Positions 16,116 through 24,361 of a DNA stretch of 64,000 bases are shown here, one piece after another; positions within the stretch are counted from its first letter, which is position 1; every line of letters starts with the position of its first letter. The position numbers were made by a program, and so were the translations under genes. The notes beneath the pieces were generated by a model, which worked only from the letters and a program-made list of their open reading frames with translations, did no database searches and was not told where the DNA came from. Source of the stretch: Alistipes sp. (lineage in GTDB: Bacteria > Bacteroidota > Bacteroidia > Bacteroidales > Rikenellaceae); the NCBI GenBank assembly GCA_017408825.1, contig JAFQTX010000025.1, forward strand, positions 55,060 to 119,059, read 5' to 3'.

Positions 16116-17291
16116 CTATTGAGCTATCACTCCGCTGCCTACGAGTATGTCGTTGTGGTACCATGCCGCAAACTGACCTGCGGTGATGCCTCGCTGTGGG
16201 GTGTCGAAGAGGACGAAGAGTGCATCGCTCTCACGTATGAGCGTAGCGCCTTGCAGTGGCTGACGGTAGCGTATGCGCACCATATATCTTCGGCGCTCGC
16301 CATCCGCCATAGCATCAACATCGTCTACCCAATGGATCTCGTGCGCAGCTATCTTTAGTGCCTTGCGGTATAGTCCTGGATGGTTATCGCCCTCGCCAAC
16401 ATATATTACATTCTCTGCAACGTCAGTGCCTATGATAAATAGCGACTCCTTACGGCCTCCAATACCTAAACCCTTGCGCTGACCTATGGTGTAGAAGTGT
16501 GCTCCCTGATGTGTGCCTATCTTCTTGCCATCACGCACCGTAAGACGATAGGGCTCGGCGTGCGTACGGTAGTCATCGTCGGCCACATTGCGCACGAAGC
16601 GTGGCGAGTGGGGTAGTATCTCGTGTATATTGCCGGGCTTGGCGGCGAGTTTTTGTTGTAGAAATATAGGAAGATCAACCTTGCCTACGAAGCATATTCC
16701 CTGCGAGTCTTTACGCTTTGCTGTTGCCAGCTTCTGCTCCTCGGCGATACGTCGCACCTCGGGTTTGAGTAGTTCGCCAATGGGAAACATAGCATAGGAT
16801 AGCTGCTGCTGTGTCAGCTGGCAGAGAAAGTAGCTCTGATCCTTATTGGGGTCTGCGCCTGCGAGTAGGCGGTAGTGTGTTGTGCCGTTGTCGTCGGTAT
16901 ACTCCTCACGTCGGCAGTAGTGTCCCGTAGCCACACGCTCAGCGCCAAGCTTAAGTGCCTCCTTAAGAAAGGCATCGAACTTTATCTCTCTGTTACACAG
17001 CACGTCGGGGTTTGGCGTACGTCCCGCCTCATACTCCGAGAACATATAATCGACCACTCGTCGGCGATACTCCTCCGAGAGGTCTACGTAGTGAAACTCT
17101 ATGTCGAGACGTTTGGCTACGAGCTCGGCAAACACTTGGTCGTCGTACCATGGGCAATCACCCTCGAGTGTTCCCGTGGTGTCGTGCCAGTTGCGCATAA
17201 AAAGGCCGATGACCTCGTGCCCCTGCTGCTTTAGCAGGTACGCTGCCACCGACGAATCGACGCCTCCCGAAAGACCTACGACAACCCTCAT
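16116..17291 (-). CDS. mnmA: tRNA-specific 2-thiouridylase MnmA
   Basis: A 391-residue enzyme that places sulfur at C2 of U34 in tRNA-Lys, -Glu and -Gln. The PP-loop GLSGGVDSS binds ATP at the N-terminus; MRNWHD, PNPDVLCNREIKF and GHYCRREEY follow. The catalytic Cys pair is the Cys of the PDVLCN motif and the Cys in SQGICFVG. HQGAHFYTIGQRKGLGI and the C-terminal beta-barrel are family typical. It lies 8 nt downstream of folE and is convergent with the FKBP-like operon. Confidence 0.95.
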   Translation of the reverse strand: MRVVVGLSGGVDSSVAAYLLKQQGHEVIGLFMRNWHDTTGTLEGDCPWYDDQVFAELVAKRLDIEFHYVDLSEEYRRRVVDYMFSEYEAGRTPNPDVLCNREIKFDAFLKEALKLGAERVATGHYCRREEYTDDNGTTHYRLLAGADPNKDQSYFLCQLTQQQLSYAMFPIGELLKPEVRRIAEEQKLATAKRKDSQGICFVGKVDLPIFLQQKLAAKPGNIHEILPHSPRFVRNVADDDYRTHAEPYRLTVRDGKKIGTHQGAHFYTIGQRKGLGIGGRKESLFIIGTDVAENVIYVGEGDNHPGLYRKALKIAAHEIHWVDDVDAMADGERRRYMVRIRYRQPLQGATLIRESDALFVLFDTPQRGITAGQFAAWYHNDILVGSGVIAQ

Positions 17292-17299
17292 ATAGCGTG

Positions 17300-17902
17300 C
17301 TACCTGATAAGCTGCATAAACTCGTCACGAGTACGAGGGTCTGAGAGGAAGCAACCCGTAAATGCCGAAGTGGTGGTTACTGAGCGCTGCTTCTCCACGC
17401 CACGCATCTGCATACAGGTGTGGCTTGCCTCGATAACTACTGCCACGCCCAGAGGGTTTAGTGCTTGCTGGATGCTGTCGCGAATTTGTACCGTGAGGCG
17501 CTCCTGCACCTGAAGACGTCGTGCGAAACACTCTACAACACGTGCAATCTTCGACAGACCTGTGATATAACCATTAGGAATGTAGGCCACGTGAGCCTTG
17601 CCAATAAATGGTAACATATGGTGCTCGCATACCGAGAATAGCTCGATATCCTTTACGAGTACCATCTGCTGATACTCCTCCTTGAATATCGCCGAGCGGA
17701 GAATTTCGATGGGGTCTTGTGCGTATCCCTTTGTGATGAACGACATGGCCTTTGCCACACGCTCGGGTGTTTTGATAAGTCCCTCACGCTCGGGGTCTTC
17801 GCCGAGCAGACGAAGGATCTCACGGTAGTGTCCCATAAGCTCCTCGATGCGCTTAGGGTCGTATATATCTTGGCGCTGATAATTTACTGTTAGCTCTTCC
17901 AT
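17300..17902 (-). CDS. folE: GTP cyclohydrolase I
   Basis: A 200-residue FolE that converts GTP to 7,8-dihydroneopterin triphosphate, the first step towards folate and related pterins. Zinc ligands are visible in [10 protein letters not shown] (Cys and His) and in [11 protein letters not shown] (Cys). [10 protein letters not shown] and [19 protein letters not shown] in two blocks are typical, and the C-terminal RDEFMQLI is standard. Length is normal. mnmA follows after 8 nt; rimM lies 91 nt upstream. Confidence 0.95.
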   Translation of the reverse strand: MEELTVNYQRQDIYDPKRIEELMGHYREILRLLGEDPEREGLIKTPERVAKAMSFITKGYAQDPIEILRSAIFKEEYQQMVLVKDIELFSVCEHHMLPFIGKAHVAYIPNGYITGLSKIARVVECFARRLQVQERLTVQIRDSIQQALNPLGVAVVIEASHTCMQMRGVEKQRSVTTTSAFTGCFLSDPRTRDEFMQLIR

Positions 17903-17993
17903 AATTGATTAAAATGATAAAAGAAAAATTAGAAATGAGTAATTCGCAATACTAAATTTTCGACACTCTTTAATCTCTCTAAGTAGGGTTGTC

Positions 17994-18491
17994 CTACAAC
18001 TCCAGGAGTCCCTCGGGTAGAACAAACTTTATTGTTTGACGCTCAAAGTCGATGTGAGCAATAAACTCTTCGGCGGCGGGTATTAGGTGCTCCTCGCCAT
18101 CGAGTGTGATCTCGAATAGAGGGTTAGCCTCACTGTCGTAGTAGTCGCTAATCTCTCCACGTCTCTTGCCTACAACAGCTGTGAAACCGATGAGATCCTC
18201 CATGTAGAACTCATCGTCGTTGTCATCCTCCTCCTCCTCCTCAATAAAAATCTCATTGCCTACAAGGAAATCTTCGGCACGACGTGCTGTGTCTATATCG
18301 TCGAACGTAGCCACAGCTCCACTCTGTCCACGTCGCTCAAACGAAGAGCAAAAAATAGGAACCGCTAATCCGTCAATAGTGACAAATAGCGGTTCCTCGA
18401 TTTTGAAATCGTCGGGGAACGTTGTGTAGAGCGAGATCATCACTCCGCCATCGGTGCCGAAAAGTCGGCCTATGCGTCCCACGGCGATCAT
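17994..18491 (-). CDS. rimM: Ribosome maturation factor RimM
   Basis: A 165-residue RimM, which binds S19 in the 30S head and assists 16S rRNA maturation. The N-terminal beta-barrel starts AVGRIGRLFGTDGGV, and the PRC-barrel domain from about residue 85 includes YMEDLIGFTAVV and the final FVLPEGLLEL. An acidic run of Glu and Asp at about 81-92 joins the two domains and is longer than in E. coli. It starts 17 nt downstream of rpsP, the conserved rpsP-rimM pair. Confidence 0.9.
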   Translation of the reverse strand: MIAVGRIGRLFGTDGGVMISLYTTFPDDFKIEEPLFVTIDGLAVPIFCSSFERRGQSGAVATFDDIDTARRAEDFLVGNEIFIEEEEEDDNDDEFYMEDLIGFTAVVGKRRGEISDYYDSEANPLFEITLDGEEHLIPAAEEFIAHIDFERQTIKFVLPEGLLEL

Positions 18492-18508
18492 TGCACCTAA
18501 TGCAAAGA

Positions 18509-19042
18509 TTAAGCCTCAGCAGCCTCCTCAGCTGGAGCCTCCTCGGTTGCCTCAGCAGCAGCGGCAGCAGCCTCAGCGGCAGCAGCAGCCTTCTTCTCAG
18601 CGATAGCTGCAGCACGCTCCTCCTTAACCTTAACCTCGGCAGCAAGCTGAGCCTTCTTAGCAGCAGTAGCGTCAGATGCGAGCTTGTTGCTCTTAGCATC
18701 GATCTTGTTCTGCTTCTCAGTAGCCCACTTGTTGAACTTTGCCTCAGCCTCAGCCTCGGTGAATGCGCCCTTAGCTACACCACCCATAAGGTGCTTCTTA
18801 TACAATACGCCCTTGTACGAGAGGATTGCTCGACAAGTATCCGTAGGTTGTGCGCCCTTAAGTAACCAATCCAAAGCTCGGTCGAACTTCAAATCGATTG
18901 TAGCAGGATTCGTGTTAGGGTTGTAAGTACCCAACTTCTCGATGAACTTACCATCACGTGGCGCTCTGCTATCTGCGGCAACGATGTGGTAGAAAGCATA
19001 ACCCTTCTTACCGTGACGTGCCAAACGAATTTTAACAGCCAT
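18509..19042 (-). CDS. rpsP: 30S ribosomal protein S16 with Ala/Glu-rich tail
   Basis: S16 of the small subunit. The core occupies about 80 residues ([38 protein letters not shown] in blocks), after which a charged and Ala-rich extension of almost 100 residues runs to the end ([19 protein letters not shown]). Extended S16 tails are usual in Bacteroidota; the function is unknown and the tail is probably helical then disordered. It heads the rpsP-rimM operon and has a good promoter 64 nt upstream. Confidence 0.95.
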   Translation of the reverse strand: MAVKIRLARHGKKGYAFYHIVAADSRAPRDGKFIEKLGTYNPNTNPATIDLKFDRALDWLLKGAQPTDTCRAILSYKGVLYKKHLMGGVAKGAFTEAEAEAKFNKWATEKQNKIDAKSNKLASDATAAKKAQLAAEVKVKEERAAAIAEKKAAAAAEAAAAAAEATEEAPAEEAAEA

Positions 19043-19105
19043 TTGCTATAAAAATTTATTGGTTAAAAATTAATTACGCATAACCCATTCGGGTTTTTTA
19101 GCGTG

Positions 19106-19137
19106 CAAATATACGTACAATTTTCCGAACAGCAAAA
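19106..19137 (-). promoter_or_regulatory. Consensus promoter and leader hairpin of rpsP
   Basis: On the minus strand TTTTG (19133-19137) is followed after 19 nt by TATATTTG (19106-19113), a full -33/-7 match. The transcript would then contain AACCCGAATGGGTT (about 19084-19097), a 5-bp hairpin in the 5' leader. Confidence 0.75.
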
Positions 19138-19181
19138 GTTTTTTGTAAAATTTACGCTTAATGATACCAATTTAATAAATA

Positions 19182-19209
19182 GGGGATTACCTCAGCTGAA
19201 GTAATCCCC
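19182..19209 (-). terminator. Terminator of BACON lipoprotein gene
   Basis: GGGGATTAC and GTAATCCCC pair around a TCAGCTGA core, making a nearly perfect 28-nt dyad 23 nt after the stop, with AT-rich sequence beyond. Confidence 0.7.
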
Positions 19210-19232
19210 GAAAAGATATATTGAAGTTTGGG

Positions 19233-20549
19233 TTAATCCTCCTCAATTACGCCTGTCCAGTTGCAGGTAATCTTGTTGCCGAGACAGTCTGATGCATTAA
19301 GCACGATTGTCGAGTTGCCATTGCCAGCGTCTGAGATTGTTAGCTCGCCATCGACAATCATTGCATAGCCGTTGTAGGCTGCACCGCCATTAAGATAGCC
19401 GAAGAGCCATGTGCCTACAGCCTGTGCGTAATTGTTTGTAAAGCCTGCTACAAGTACATTCTTGGCAGGGGTGTACGAACACTTATATGTGCCGTAGAAG
19501 TCGCCATCCTTCGATGTGTTGTCTGTAACGATATCGAGCTGTAGGGTATCTCCAAATACGTAGCCGTTAGCCTTGTTCATCATCATGATTGTGTAGTTGG
19601 AGTAGCCTGTCTGCCAATAGTCGCCCTCGTATATCCACTTTACACGGTGCTCGCCGTCGAATGTTACGTTGTAGTCGCCAGTAAGTGTACTCTGCGCCTC
19701 CTTGTCCTGACCACCCGTAGGGTCATTGTTGCCGCCACCGCCATTCTCCTCAGTAGCATCATCAAGCTCAAGACCGCCGTTGTATGTCACCTTGTGAGTA
19801 GTGCCGTCGATAACTACCTCAAGTACAATCTTGTTCTCCGATACCATCATCGTAGCATTATCGAAATACTTTATCTGAGTATCCTCCACGTTCTCTCCAG
19901 TGAGGAAAAGCTGACTGTTCTCGCTGTTGATGGTGTTTGGCGCACCAGTGTTCTTGCTGTCGAAGTGGTAGATGCCATTAGGTAGAATATTGCTGCCAGT
20001 TACAGGAGCAAAGGCATCGATGTAGTAGTATGTGCCGTTGGTATATGCCTGGCCTGCGTTGTTAAGACCCTGGTCTGAGAGGAAGAATGCATAGCGATCA
20101 GCGCCCTCACCATACTTCTGGCCGTAGTAGTAGCCATCAAGACACGATGCCTTGAATGTTACCTGCTCGCCATCGTTATTGCCTCCACCATTGCCTCCGT
20201 TGTATGCGGCCTGCTCGATGATTACCGATGTTGTCTCGTTGATGTAGCTAATCTCGACAATCGCCTCGCGCTTGTCGCCCTCGTTGGCCTTTACCTCGAT
20301 GCGGATGATGCCTACGGCTGGCTGTGTAATATTGCCAATCATCTGCTCGCCGCTTACAACCTTTGTCTTTACGGTCTCGCCCTCAACTGCTGAGGCGATG
20401 TTGTACGATACCGTAACAGTCTCGCCCTCGGCGTCTGCCTCAAGAACAGTCTCTGTGACAAATAGATGCTGTGCTACCTGCTGCTCATTCTCGCACGATG
20501 CAAATAGGGCTACAAGGCCAATGGCCAGAATAGAAAATAGTCTTCTCAT
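19233..20549 (-). CDS. BACON-domain lipoprotein with two related C-terminal domains
   Basis: A 438-residue surface or periplasmic lipoprotein (lipobox LFASC, Cys about 19). Residues about 28-115 are a BACON-like beta domain ending in TSVIIEQAAY. After a Gly/Asn-rich linker, residues about 128-275 and 290-435 are two related beta-rich domains; both carry Tyr/Gly-rich turns and a closing pattern of a small-residue strand followed by TYNGG or NWTGV, separated by a second Gly/Asn linker. BACON domains are common in Bacteroidota glycan-binding proteins, so carbohydrate or mucin binding is possible, but no enzyme or Sus genes adjoin. Function is not known. It stands alone with its own promoter and terminator. 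Confidence 0.75.
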   Translation of the reverse strand: MRRLFSILAIGLVALFASCENEQQVAQHLFVTETVLEADAEGETVTVSYNIASAVEGETVKTKVVSGEQMIGNITQPAVGIIRIEVKANEGDKREAIVEISYINETTSVIIEQAAYNGGNGGGNNDGEQVTFKASCLDGYYYGQKYGEGADRYAFFLSDQGLNNAGQAYTNGTYYYIDAFAPVTGSNILPNGIYHFDSKNTGAPNTINSENSQLFLTGENVEDTQIKYFDNATMMVSENKIVLEVVIDGTTHKVTYNGGLELDDATEENGGGGNNDPTGGQDKEAQSTLTGDYNVTFDGEHRVKWIYEGDYWQTGYSNYTIMMMNKANGYVFGDTLQLDIVTDNTSKDGDFYGTYKCSYTPAKNVLVAGFTNNYAQAVGTWLFGYLNGGAAYNGYAMIVDGELTISDAGNGNSTIVLNASDCLGNKITCNWTGVIEED

Positions 20550-20587
20550 TGTAGTATTTAAGTTGTATGATTTATCCTAACTCGCTG

Positions 20588-20618
20588 CAAAGATAAGTCA
20601 AAATTTCTATTGATACAA
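20588..20618 (-). promoter_or_regulatory. Promoter of BACON lipoprotein gene
   Basis: TTG (20616-20618, minus strand) then 20 nt then TATCTTTG (20588-20595), about 38 nt upstream of the start. Confidence 0.65.
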
Positions 20619-20640
20619 TACCCCTTGAGCAATATAACAG

Positions 20641-20678
20641 AAATACCGAGATTACCTGTTTCGATAACCTCGGTATTT
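20641..20678 (-). terminator. Terminator of rpiB
   Basis: AAATACCGAG (20641-20650) pairs with CTCGGTATTT (20669-20678), an 10-bp perfect stem 18 nt after the rpiB stop. Confidence 0.75.
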
Positions 20679-20695
20679 TGCACTAAAGGCGTATG

Positions 20696-21136
20696 TTACT
20701 TTGCGATAGGCATCTTGTCGAGACGACGCTGGTGACGGCCACCCTCGTACTCTGTCTTGAGCCATATGTTGAGCATCTCCAAAGCCTCATCGTTAGAGAT
20801 AAAGCGTGCTGGCATACACAATACGTTTGAGTTGTTGTGCTGACGCGATAGCTTAGCAATCTCAGGAATCCAGCATAGTGCTGCACGAATAGCCTGGTGC
20901 TTGTTGAGAGTCATTGAGATACCCTCACCCGAGCCACAAAGACCGATGCCACGCTCAAGTTCGCCACTCTCGATAGCCTCAGCTAAGGGGTGGGCAAAGT
21001 CGGGGTAGTCTACCGACTCCTCAGAGTAGCAGCCGAAGTCCTTAACTTCGAAGCCCTTAGATGCGAGATAGCCCACGAGAAACTCCTTAAGCTCATATGC
21101 TGCATGGTCGCACGCAATACCGATTTTCTTGTCCAT
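20696..21136 (-). CDS. rpiB: Ribose 5-phosphate isomerase B
   Basis: A 146-residue RpiB/LacAB-family isomerase interconverting ribulose 5-phosphate and ribose 5-phosphate. Diagnostic features: GIACDHAAYELKEFL at the N-terminus, DYPDFAHPLAEA, GLCGSGEGISM with the catalytic Cys, and HNNSNVLCMPARF. Length is normal. It follows typA by 37 nt. With rpe at 26.3 kb it gives the window two non-oxidative pentose phosphate enzymes, in separate transcripts. Confidence 0.95.
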   Translation of the reverse strand: MDKKIGIACDHAAYELKEFLVGYLASKGFEVKDFGCYSEESVDYPDFAHPLAEAIESGELERGIGLCGSGEGISMTLNKHQAIRAALCWIPEIAKLSRQHNNSNVLCMPARFISNDEALEMLNIWLKTEYEGGRHQRRLDKMPIAK

Positions 21137-21173
21137 AGTGTGAAGTGTTTTAGGTTATGATTATTTTAGGTTT

Positions 21174-22976
21174 TTACTCTTTTGATGCTCGCTTACGGTC
21201 TATCTCCGAGAGCAAAATCTTGCGCAGACGTATCGACTTTGGCGTCACCTCAACATACTCGTCCTCACGGATATACTCCAATGCCTCCTCCAGTGAGAAG
21301 ATTACTGGCGGCGCTATCGAGGTCTTCTCGTCCGAGCCCGAGGCACGCATATTGGTAAGCTGCTTAGCCTTTGTTACATTCACGGTGATGTCGTTCGAGC
21401 GTGTATGCTCACCAATCACCTGGCCACAGTATACCTGCTCCATGGGCGAGATAAAGAACTTGCCACGATCCTGAAGCTTGTCGATAGAGTAGGCATATGC
21501 CGTGCCTGTCTCCGAGGCGATGATAGCACCTACCGAGCGGTTATCAATATCACCCATCCAAGGCTCGAAGTCCTTAAGGCGGTGTGTCATGATTGCCTCG
21601 CCGGCTGTGGCGGTAATCATCGTTGAGCGTAGACCTATGATGCCTCGTGATGGGATGATAAACTCAAGACGTGTACGCTCGTTGGCCGACTCCATATTTA
21701 CAAGCTGACCCTTGCGACGTGTCGTAAGCTCGATGACAGTTCCCGAACACTCATCGGGGCAGTCTACGGTCATCTCCTCCACAGGCTCGCACTTAACGCC
21801 ATCAATTGTCTTGGTGATAACCTTTGGCTGGCCTACCTGAAGCTCGTAGCCCTCACGACGCATAGTCTCGATAAGCACCGAGAGGTGTAGTACGCCACGA
21901 CCATACACCACGAACGAGTCGGCATTCTGGCCTGGCTCTACACGTAGTGCGAGGTTCTTCTCAAGCTCTCGGTCGATACGCTCTTTGATATGTCGTGATG
22001 TCACATACTTGCCATCCTTGCCGAAGAATGGGGAGTTGTTGATGGTGAAGAGCATCGACATTGTAGGCTCGTCGATGGCAATAGGTGGTAGAGGCTCAGG
22101 ATCAGTGAAGTCGCAGATCGTATCGCCAATCTCGAAACCCTCGATGCCTACAAGAGCACAGATCTCGCCGCACTCAACCCTCTCGGCCTTAGCCTTGCCA
22201 AGACCCTCAAATACCATTAGATCCTTAATCTTTGTTTTGATGAGTGTGCCATCACGTTTTGCCAGTGTCACGTTCTGTCCTGCGGTGAGTGAGCCACGTG
22301 TAACCTTGCCTACGGCGATACGACCGACATATGGCGAGTACTCGAGCGATGTTACGAGCATCTGCACGCTGCCCTCTACAATCTCAGGCTCGGGTATCTC
22401 GTCAATGATTGTGTCGAGTAGTGGTGTGATCGAGTCGGTACGCTCCGAGAGCACGTGCGACATCCAACCCTGCTTTGCCGAGCCGTAGATTGTCTTGTAG
22501 TCGAGCTGCTCCTCGGTAGCTCCGAGTGTGAACATAAGGTCGAATACCTGCTCATTAACCACATCGGGACGGCAGTTCTCCTTGTCCACCTTGTTGATTA
22601 CCACGATAGGCTTCTTGCCCAGAGCCAACGCCTTCTGAAGCACGAAGCGTGTCTGGGGCATAGTGCCCTCAAAGGCATCGACGAGCAAGATCACGCCATC
22701 GCACATATTGAGCACACGCTCCACCTCACCACCAAAGTCGGCGTGACCTGGGGTGTCGATGATGTTGATTTTGTAGTCTTTGTATATTACCGATACGTTT
22801 TTCGAGAGGATGGTGATACCTCGCTCACGCTCAATATCGTTGTTGTCCATAATGAGGTCGCCCGATGTGTGTTCGTTGTCACGCAGGAGGTTACCCTGCA
22901 TAATCATCTTGTCTACGAGAGTTGTCTTACCGTGGTCTACGTGGGCGATAATTGCAATATTGCGTAGTTTTCGCAT
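21174..22976 (-). CDS. typA: Translational GTPase TypA/BipA
   Basis: A 600-residue ribosome-associated GTPase involved in 50S assembly and stress or cold adaptation. The G1 motif [10 protein letters not shown], switch region [10 protein letters not shown]3 [12 protein letters not shown] and G4 [11 protein letters not shown] are all present, followed by domains resembling EF-G and the BipA-specific C-terminal domain ending in [11 protein letters not shown]. Length is typical for BipA (about 600). A -7 element TATCTTTG lies at 23000-23007. Confidence 0.96.
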   Translation of the reverse strand: MRKLRNIAIIAHVDHGKTTLVDKMIMQGNLLRDNEHTSGDLIMDNNDIERERGITILSKNVSVIYKDYKINIIDTPGHADFGGEVERVLNMCDGVILLVDAFEGTMPQTRFVLQKALALGKKPIVVINKVDKENCRPDVVNEQVFDLMFTLGATEEQLDYKTIYGSAKQGWMSHVLSERTDSITPLLDTIIDEIPEPEIVEGSVQMLVTSLEYSPYVGRIAVGKVTRGSLTAGQNVTLAKRDGTLIKTKIKDLMVFEGLGKAKAERVECGEICALVGIEGFEIGDTICDFTDPEPLPPIAIDEPTMSMLFTINNSPFFGKDGKYVTSRHIKERIDRELEKNLALRVEPGQNADSFVVYGRGVLHLSVLIETMRREGYELQVGQPKVITKTIDGVKCEPVEEMTVDCPDECSGTVIELTTRRKGQLVNMESANERTRLEFIIPSRGIIGLRSTMITATAGEAIMTHRLKDFEPWMGDIDNRSVGAIIASETGTAYAYSIDKLQDRGKFFISPMEQVYCGQVIGEHTRSNDITVNVTKAKQLTNMRASGSDEKTSIAPPVIFSLEEALEYIREDEYVEVTPKSIRLRKILLSEIDRKRASKE

Positions 22977-22999
22977 ACTTATATTTAATTAAGATGCGA

Positions 23000-23007
23000 C
23001 AAAGATA
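23000..23007 (-). promoter_or_regulatory. -7 element for typA
   Basis: TATCTTTG on the minus strand, 23 nt upstream of the typA start; no clear TTTG at the expected distance. Confidence 0.5.
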
Positions 23008-23053
23008 CTCAAAAAATCGTGATTCGTACTACGTACGCCCTAAAAGTTTGCGT

Positions 23054-23626
23054 TTATTTCTCCTCGATTCGAGGTATTGAGTAGCTGCGAAGCTCCTTGT
23101 TGAGCCTCTGTTCGTTGCCGTTGGTGAGTTTGTTGAGCAGCAAGTGAAATGCCGAGGAGTGGTTGTGATGGCGGGTGTGGCAGAGCTCGTGTAGGATGAT
23201 GAACTCTCTAAGGTGCTCGGGAAGAAGCATCACGAATAGCGAGATGCTTATGCCGTTATGAGCGCTGCACGATCCCCAGCGAGTATGTGCCGAGGAGATG
23301 CGTAACGAGCTGTAGACGAGCCCTGTGTCGAGCGATAGTCGCTCGATGGTTGCGGGGATGTATGCTCGAGCCTGGCGGCGTAGTGACTCAACCTCGGAGC
23401 GCTCTATTGTGGGGTGGTTTGCTCGACGCTCGGCCAGACGTCTACGTGTGCGCTCGATCCACCCTCGGCGGCTTTCGGCAAAGGCTATGGCCTTAAGGCG
23501 GTTGCATAACAATGGGTATGTTAGGCGCAGCGAGCCGTCGCTACGCACAACAAGACGCATAGAGCGTGCACGCAACGAACGTACACACTCTATGTCCCCA
23601 AGTGTTGGATGATGCACTGTGACCAT
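23054..23626 (-). CDS. YgjP/SprT-like zinc metallopeptidase (DUF45)
   Basis: A 190-residue M48-type family member. The zinc motif HELCHTRHHNHS (HExxH with a third His) is at about 141-152, preceded by RWGSCSAHNGISIS, a typical block of the YgjP/DUF45 family. The N-terminal half is rich in Arg. YgjP-like proteins are predicted cytosolic metalloproteases of unclear substrate. The start codon overlaps the rlmB stop by one base (TAATG), and the gene is last in the rpe operon. Confidence 0.85.
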   Translation of the reverse strand: MVTVHHPTLGDIECVRSLRARSMRLVVRSDGSLRLTYPLLCNRLKAIAFAESRRGWIERTRRRLAERRANHPTIERSEVESLRRQARAYIPATIERLSLDTGLVYSSLRISSAHTRWGSCSAHNGISISLFVMLLPEHLREFIILHELCHTRHHNHSSAFHLLLNKLTNGNEQRLNKELRSYSIPRIEEK

Positions 23627-24357
23627 TAGTCGCCGATACGCTGACGTACGACCTCGAAGAGCATAATGGCTGCGGCTGCCGATACGTTTAGTGACTCGGT
23701 ATGGCCGATAAGAGGTATGGCCAACTGCTCGTCGCAGAGCTTAAGCACCTCCTTAGATATGCCCTTATCCTCAGCGCCCATAACTATTACCGTTGGCTTG
23801 CGTAGGTCGGCATCATAGAGTAGCTTACGGCTCTTCTCGGTGGCTGCCACGACCTGAAAACCCTCTGCCTGTAAAGCCTTTAGCGTATTGCGTATAGAGC
23901 CTACACGACATACCGGAATATTTTGTAGCGCACCTGCTGATGAGCGTATAGCATCGCCATTTACGGGTGCAGAGTTCTTCAGTGGGGTGATAAGGCCGTG
24001 TGCTCCAGCGCACTCTGCCGAGCGGGCAATGCCTCCGAAGTTGCGAACGTCCGTCACGCCATCAAAGACTACGATAAGTGGTGTCTCGTCCTCGGGGACA
24101 CGCTCCAAAATGTCGTTTAGCTCTACGTACTCGATAGCGGCTATTTGTGCTACGACACCCTGATGGTTGCCACGTGTCAGACGGTTGAGTTTCTCGATAG
24201 GCACCTCCTGCCAGCGAATATGGTGGCGTGCCATAAGGTCCTTAAGGTCGTTCATTAGCTGACCCTCAGCACCCTTCTTTACGTATATGCGCTCAATCTG
24301 CTTGTGGGCCTCGATAGCCTCTGCAACGGGGCGTATGCCAAAGATGATATTCTCCAT
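23626..24357 (-). CDS. rlmB: 23S rRNA G2251 2'-O-methyltransferase
   Basis: A 243-residue SPOUT-class methyltransferase of the TrmH/RlmB group, modifying the ribose of a guanosine in the 23S P-loop (specificity from family). The N-terminal substrate-binding domain begins IIFGIRPVAEAIEA; the SPOUT domain has FDGVTDVRNFGGIARSAE with the conserved Asn and Arg, IVMGAEDKGIS and the knot motif ESLNVSAAAAIML. I start it at 24357 (MENIIFG), 4 nt after the ABC-F stop, rather than at an upstream in-frame codon that would overlap that gene. Confidence 0.9.
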   Translation of the reverse strand: MENIIFGIRPVAEAIEAHKQIERIYVKKGAEGQLMNDLKDLMARHHIRWQEVPIEKLNRLTRGNHQGVVAQIAAIEYVELNDILERVPEDETPLIVVFDGVTDVRNFGGIARSAECAGAHGLITPLKNSAPVNGDAIRSSAGALQNIPVCRVGSIRNTLKALQAEGFQVVAATEKSRKLLYDADLRKPTVIVMGAEDKGISKEVLKLCDEQLAIPLIGHTESLNVSAAAAIMLFEVVRQRIGD

Positions 24358-24361
24358 ATTA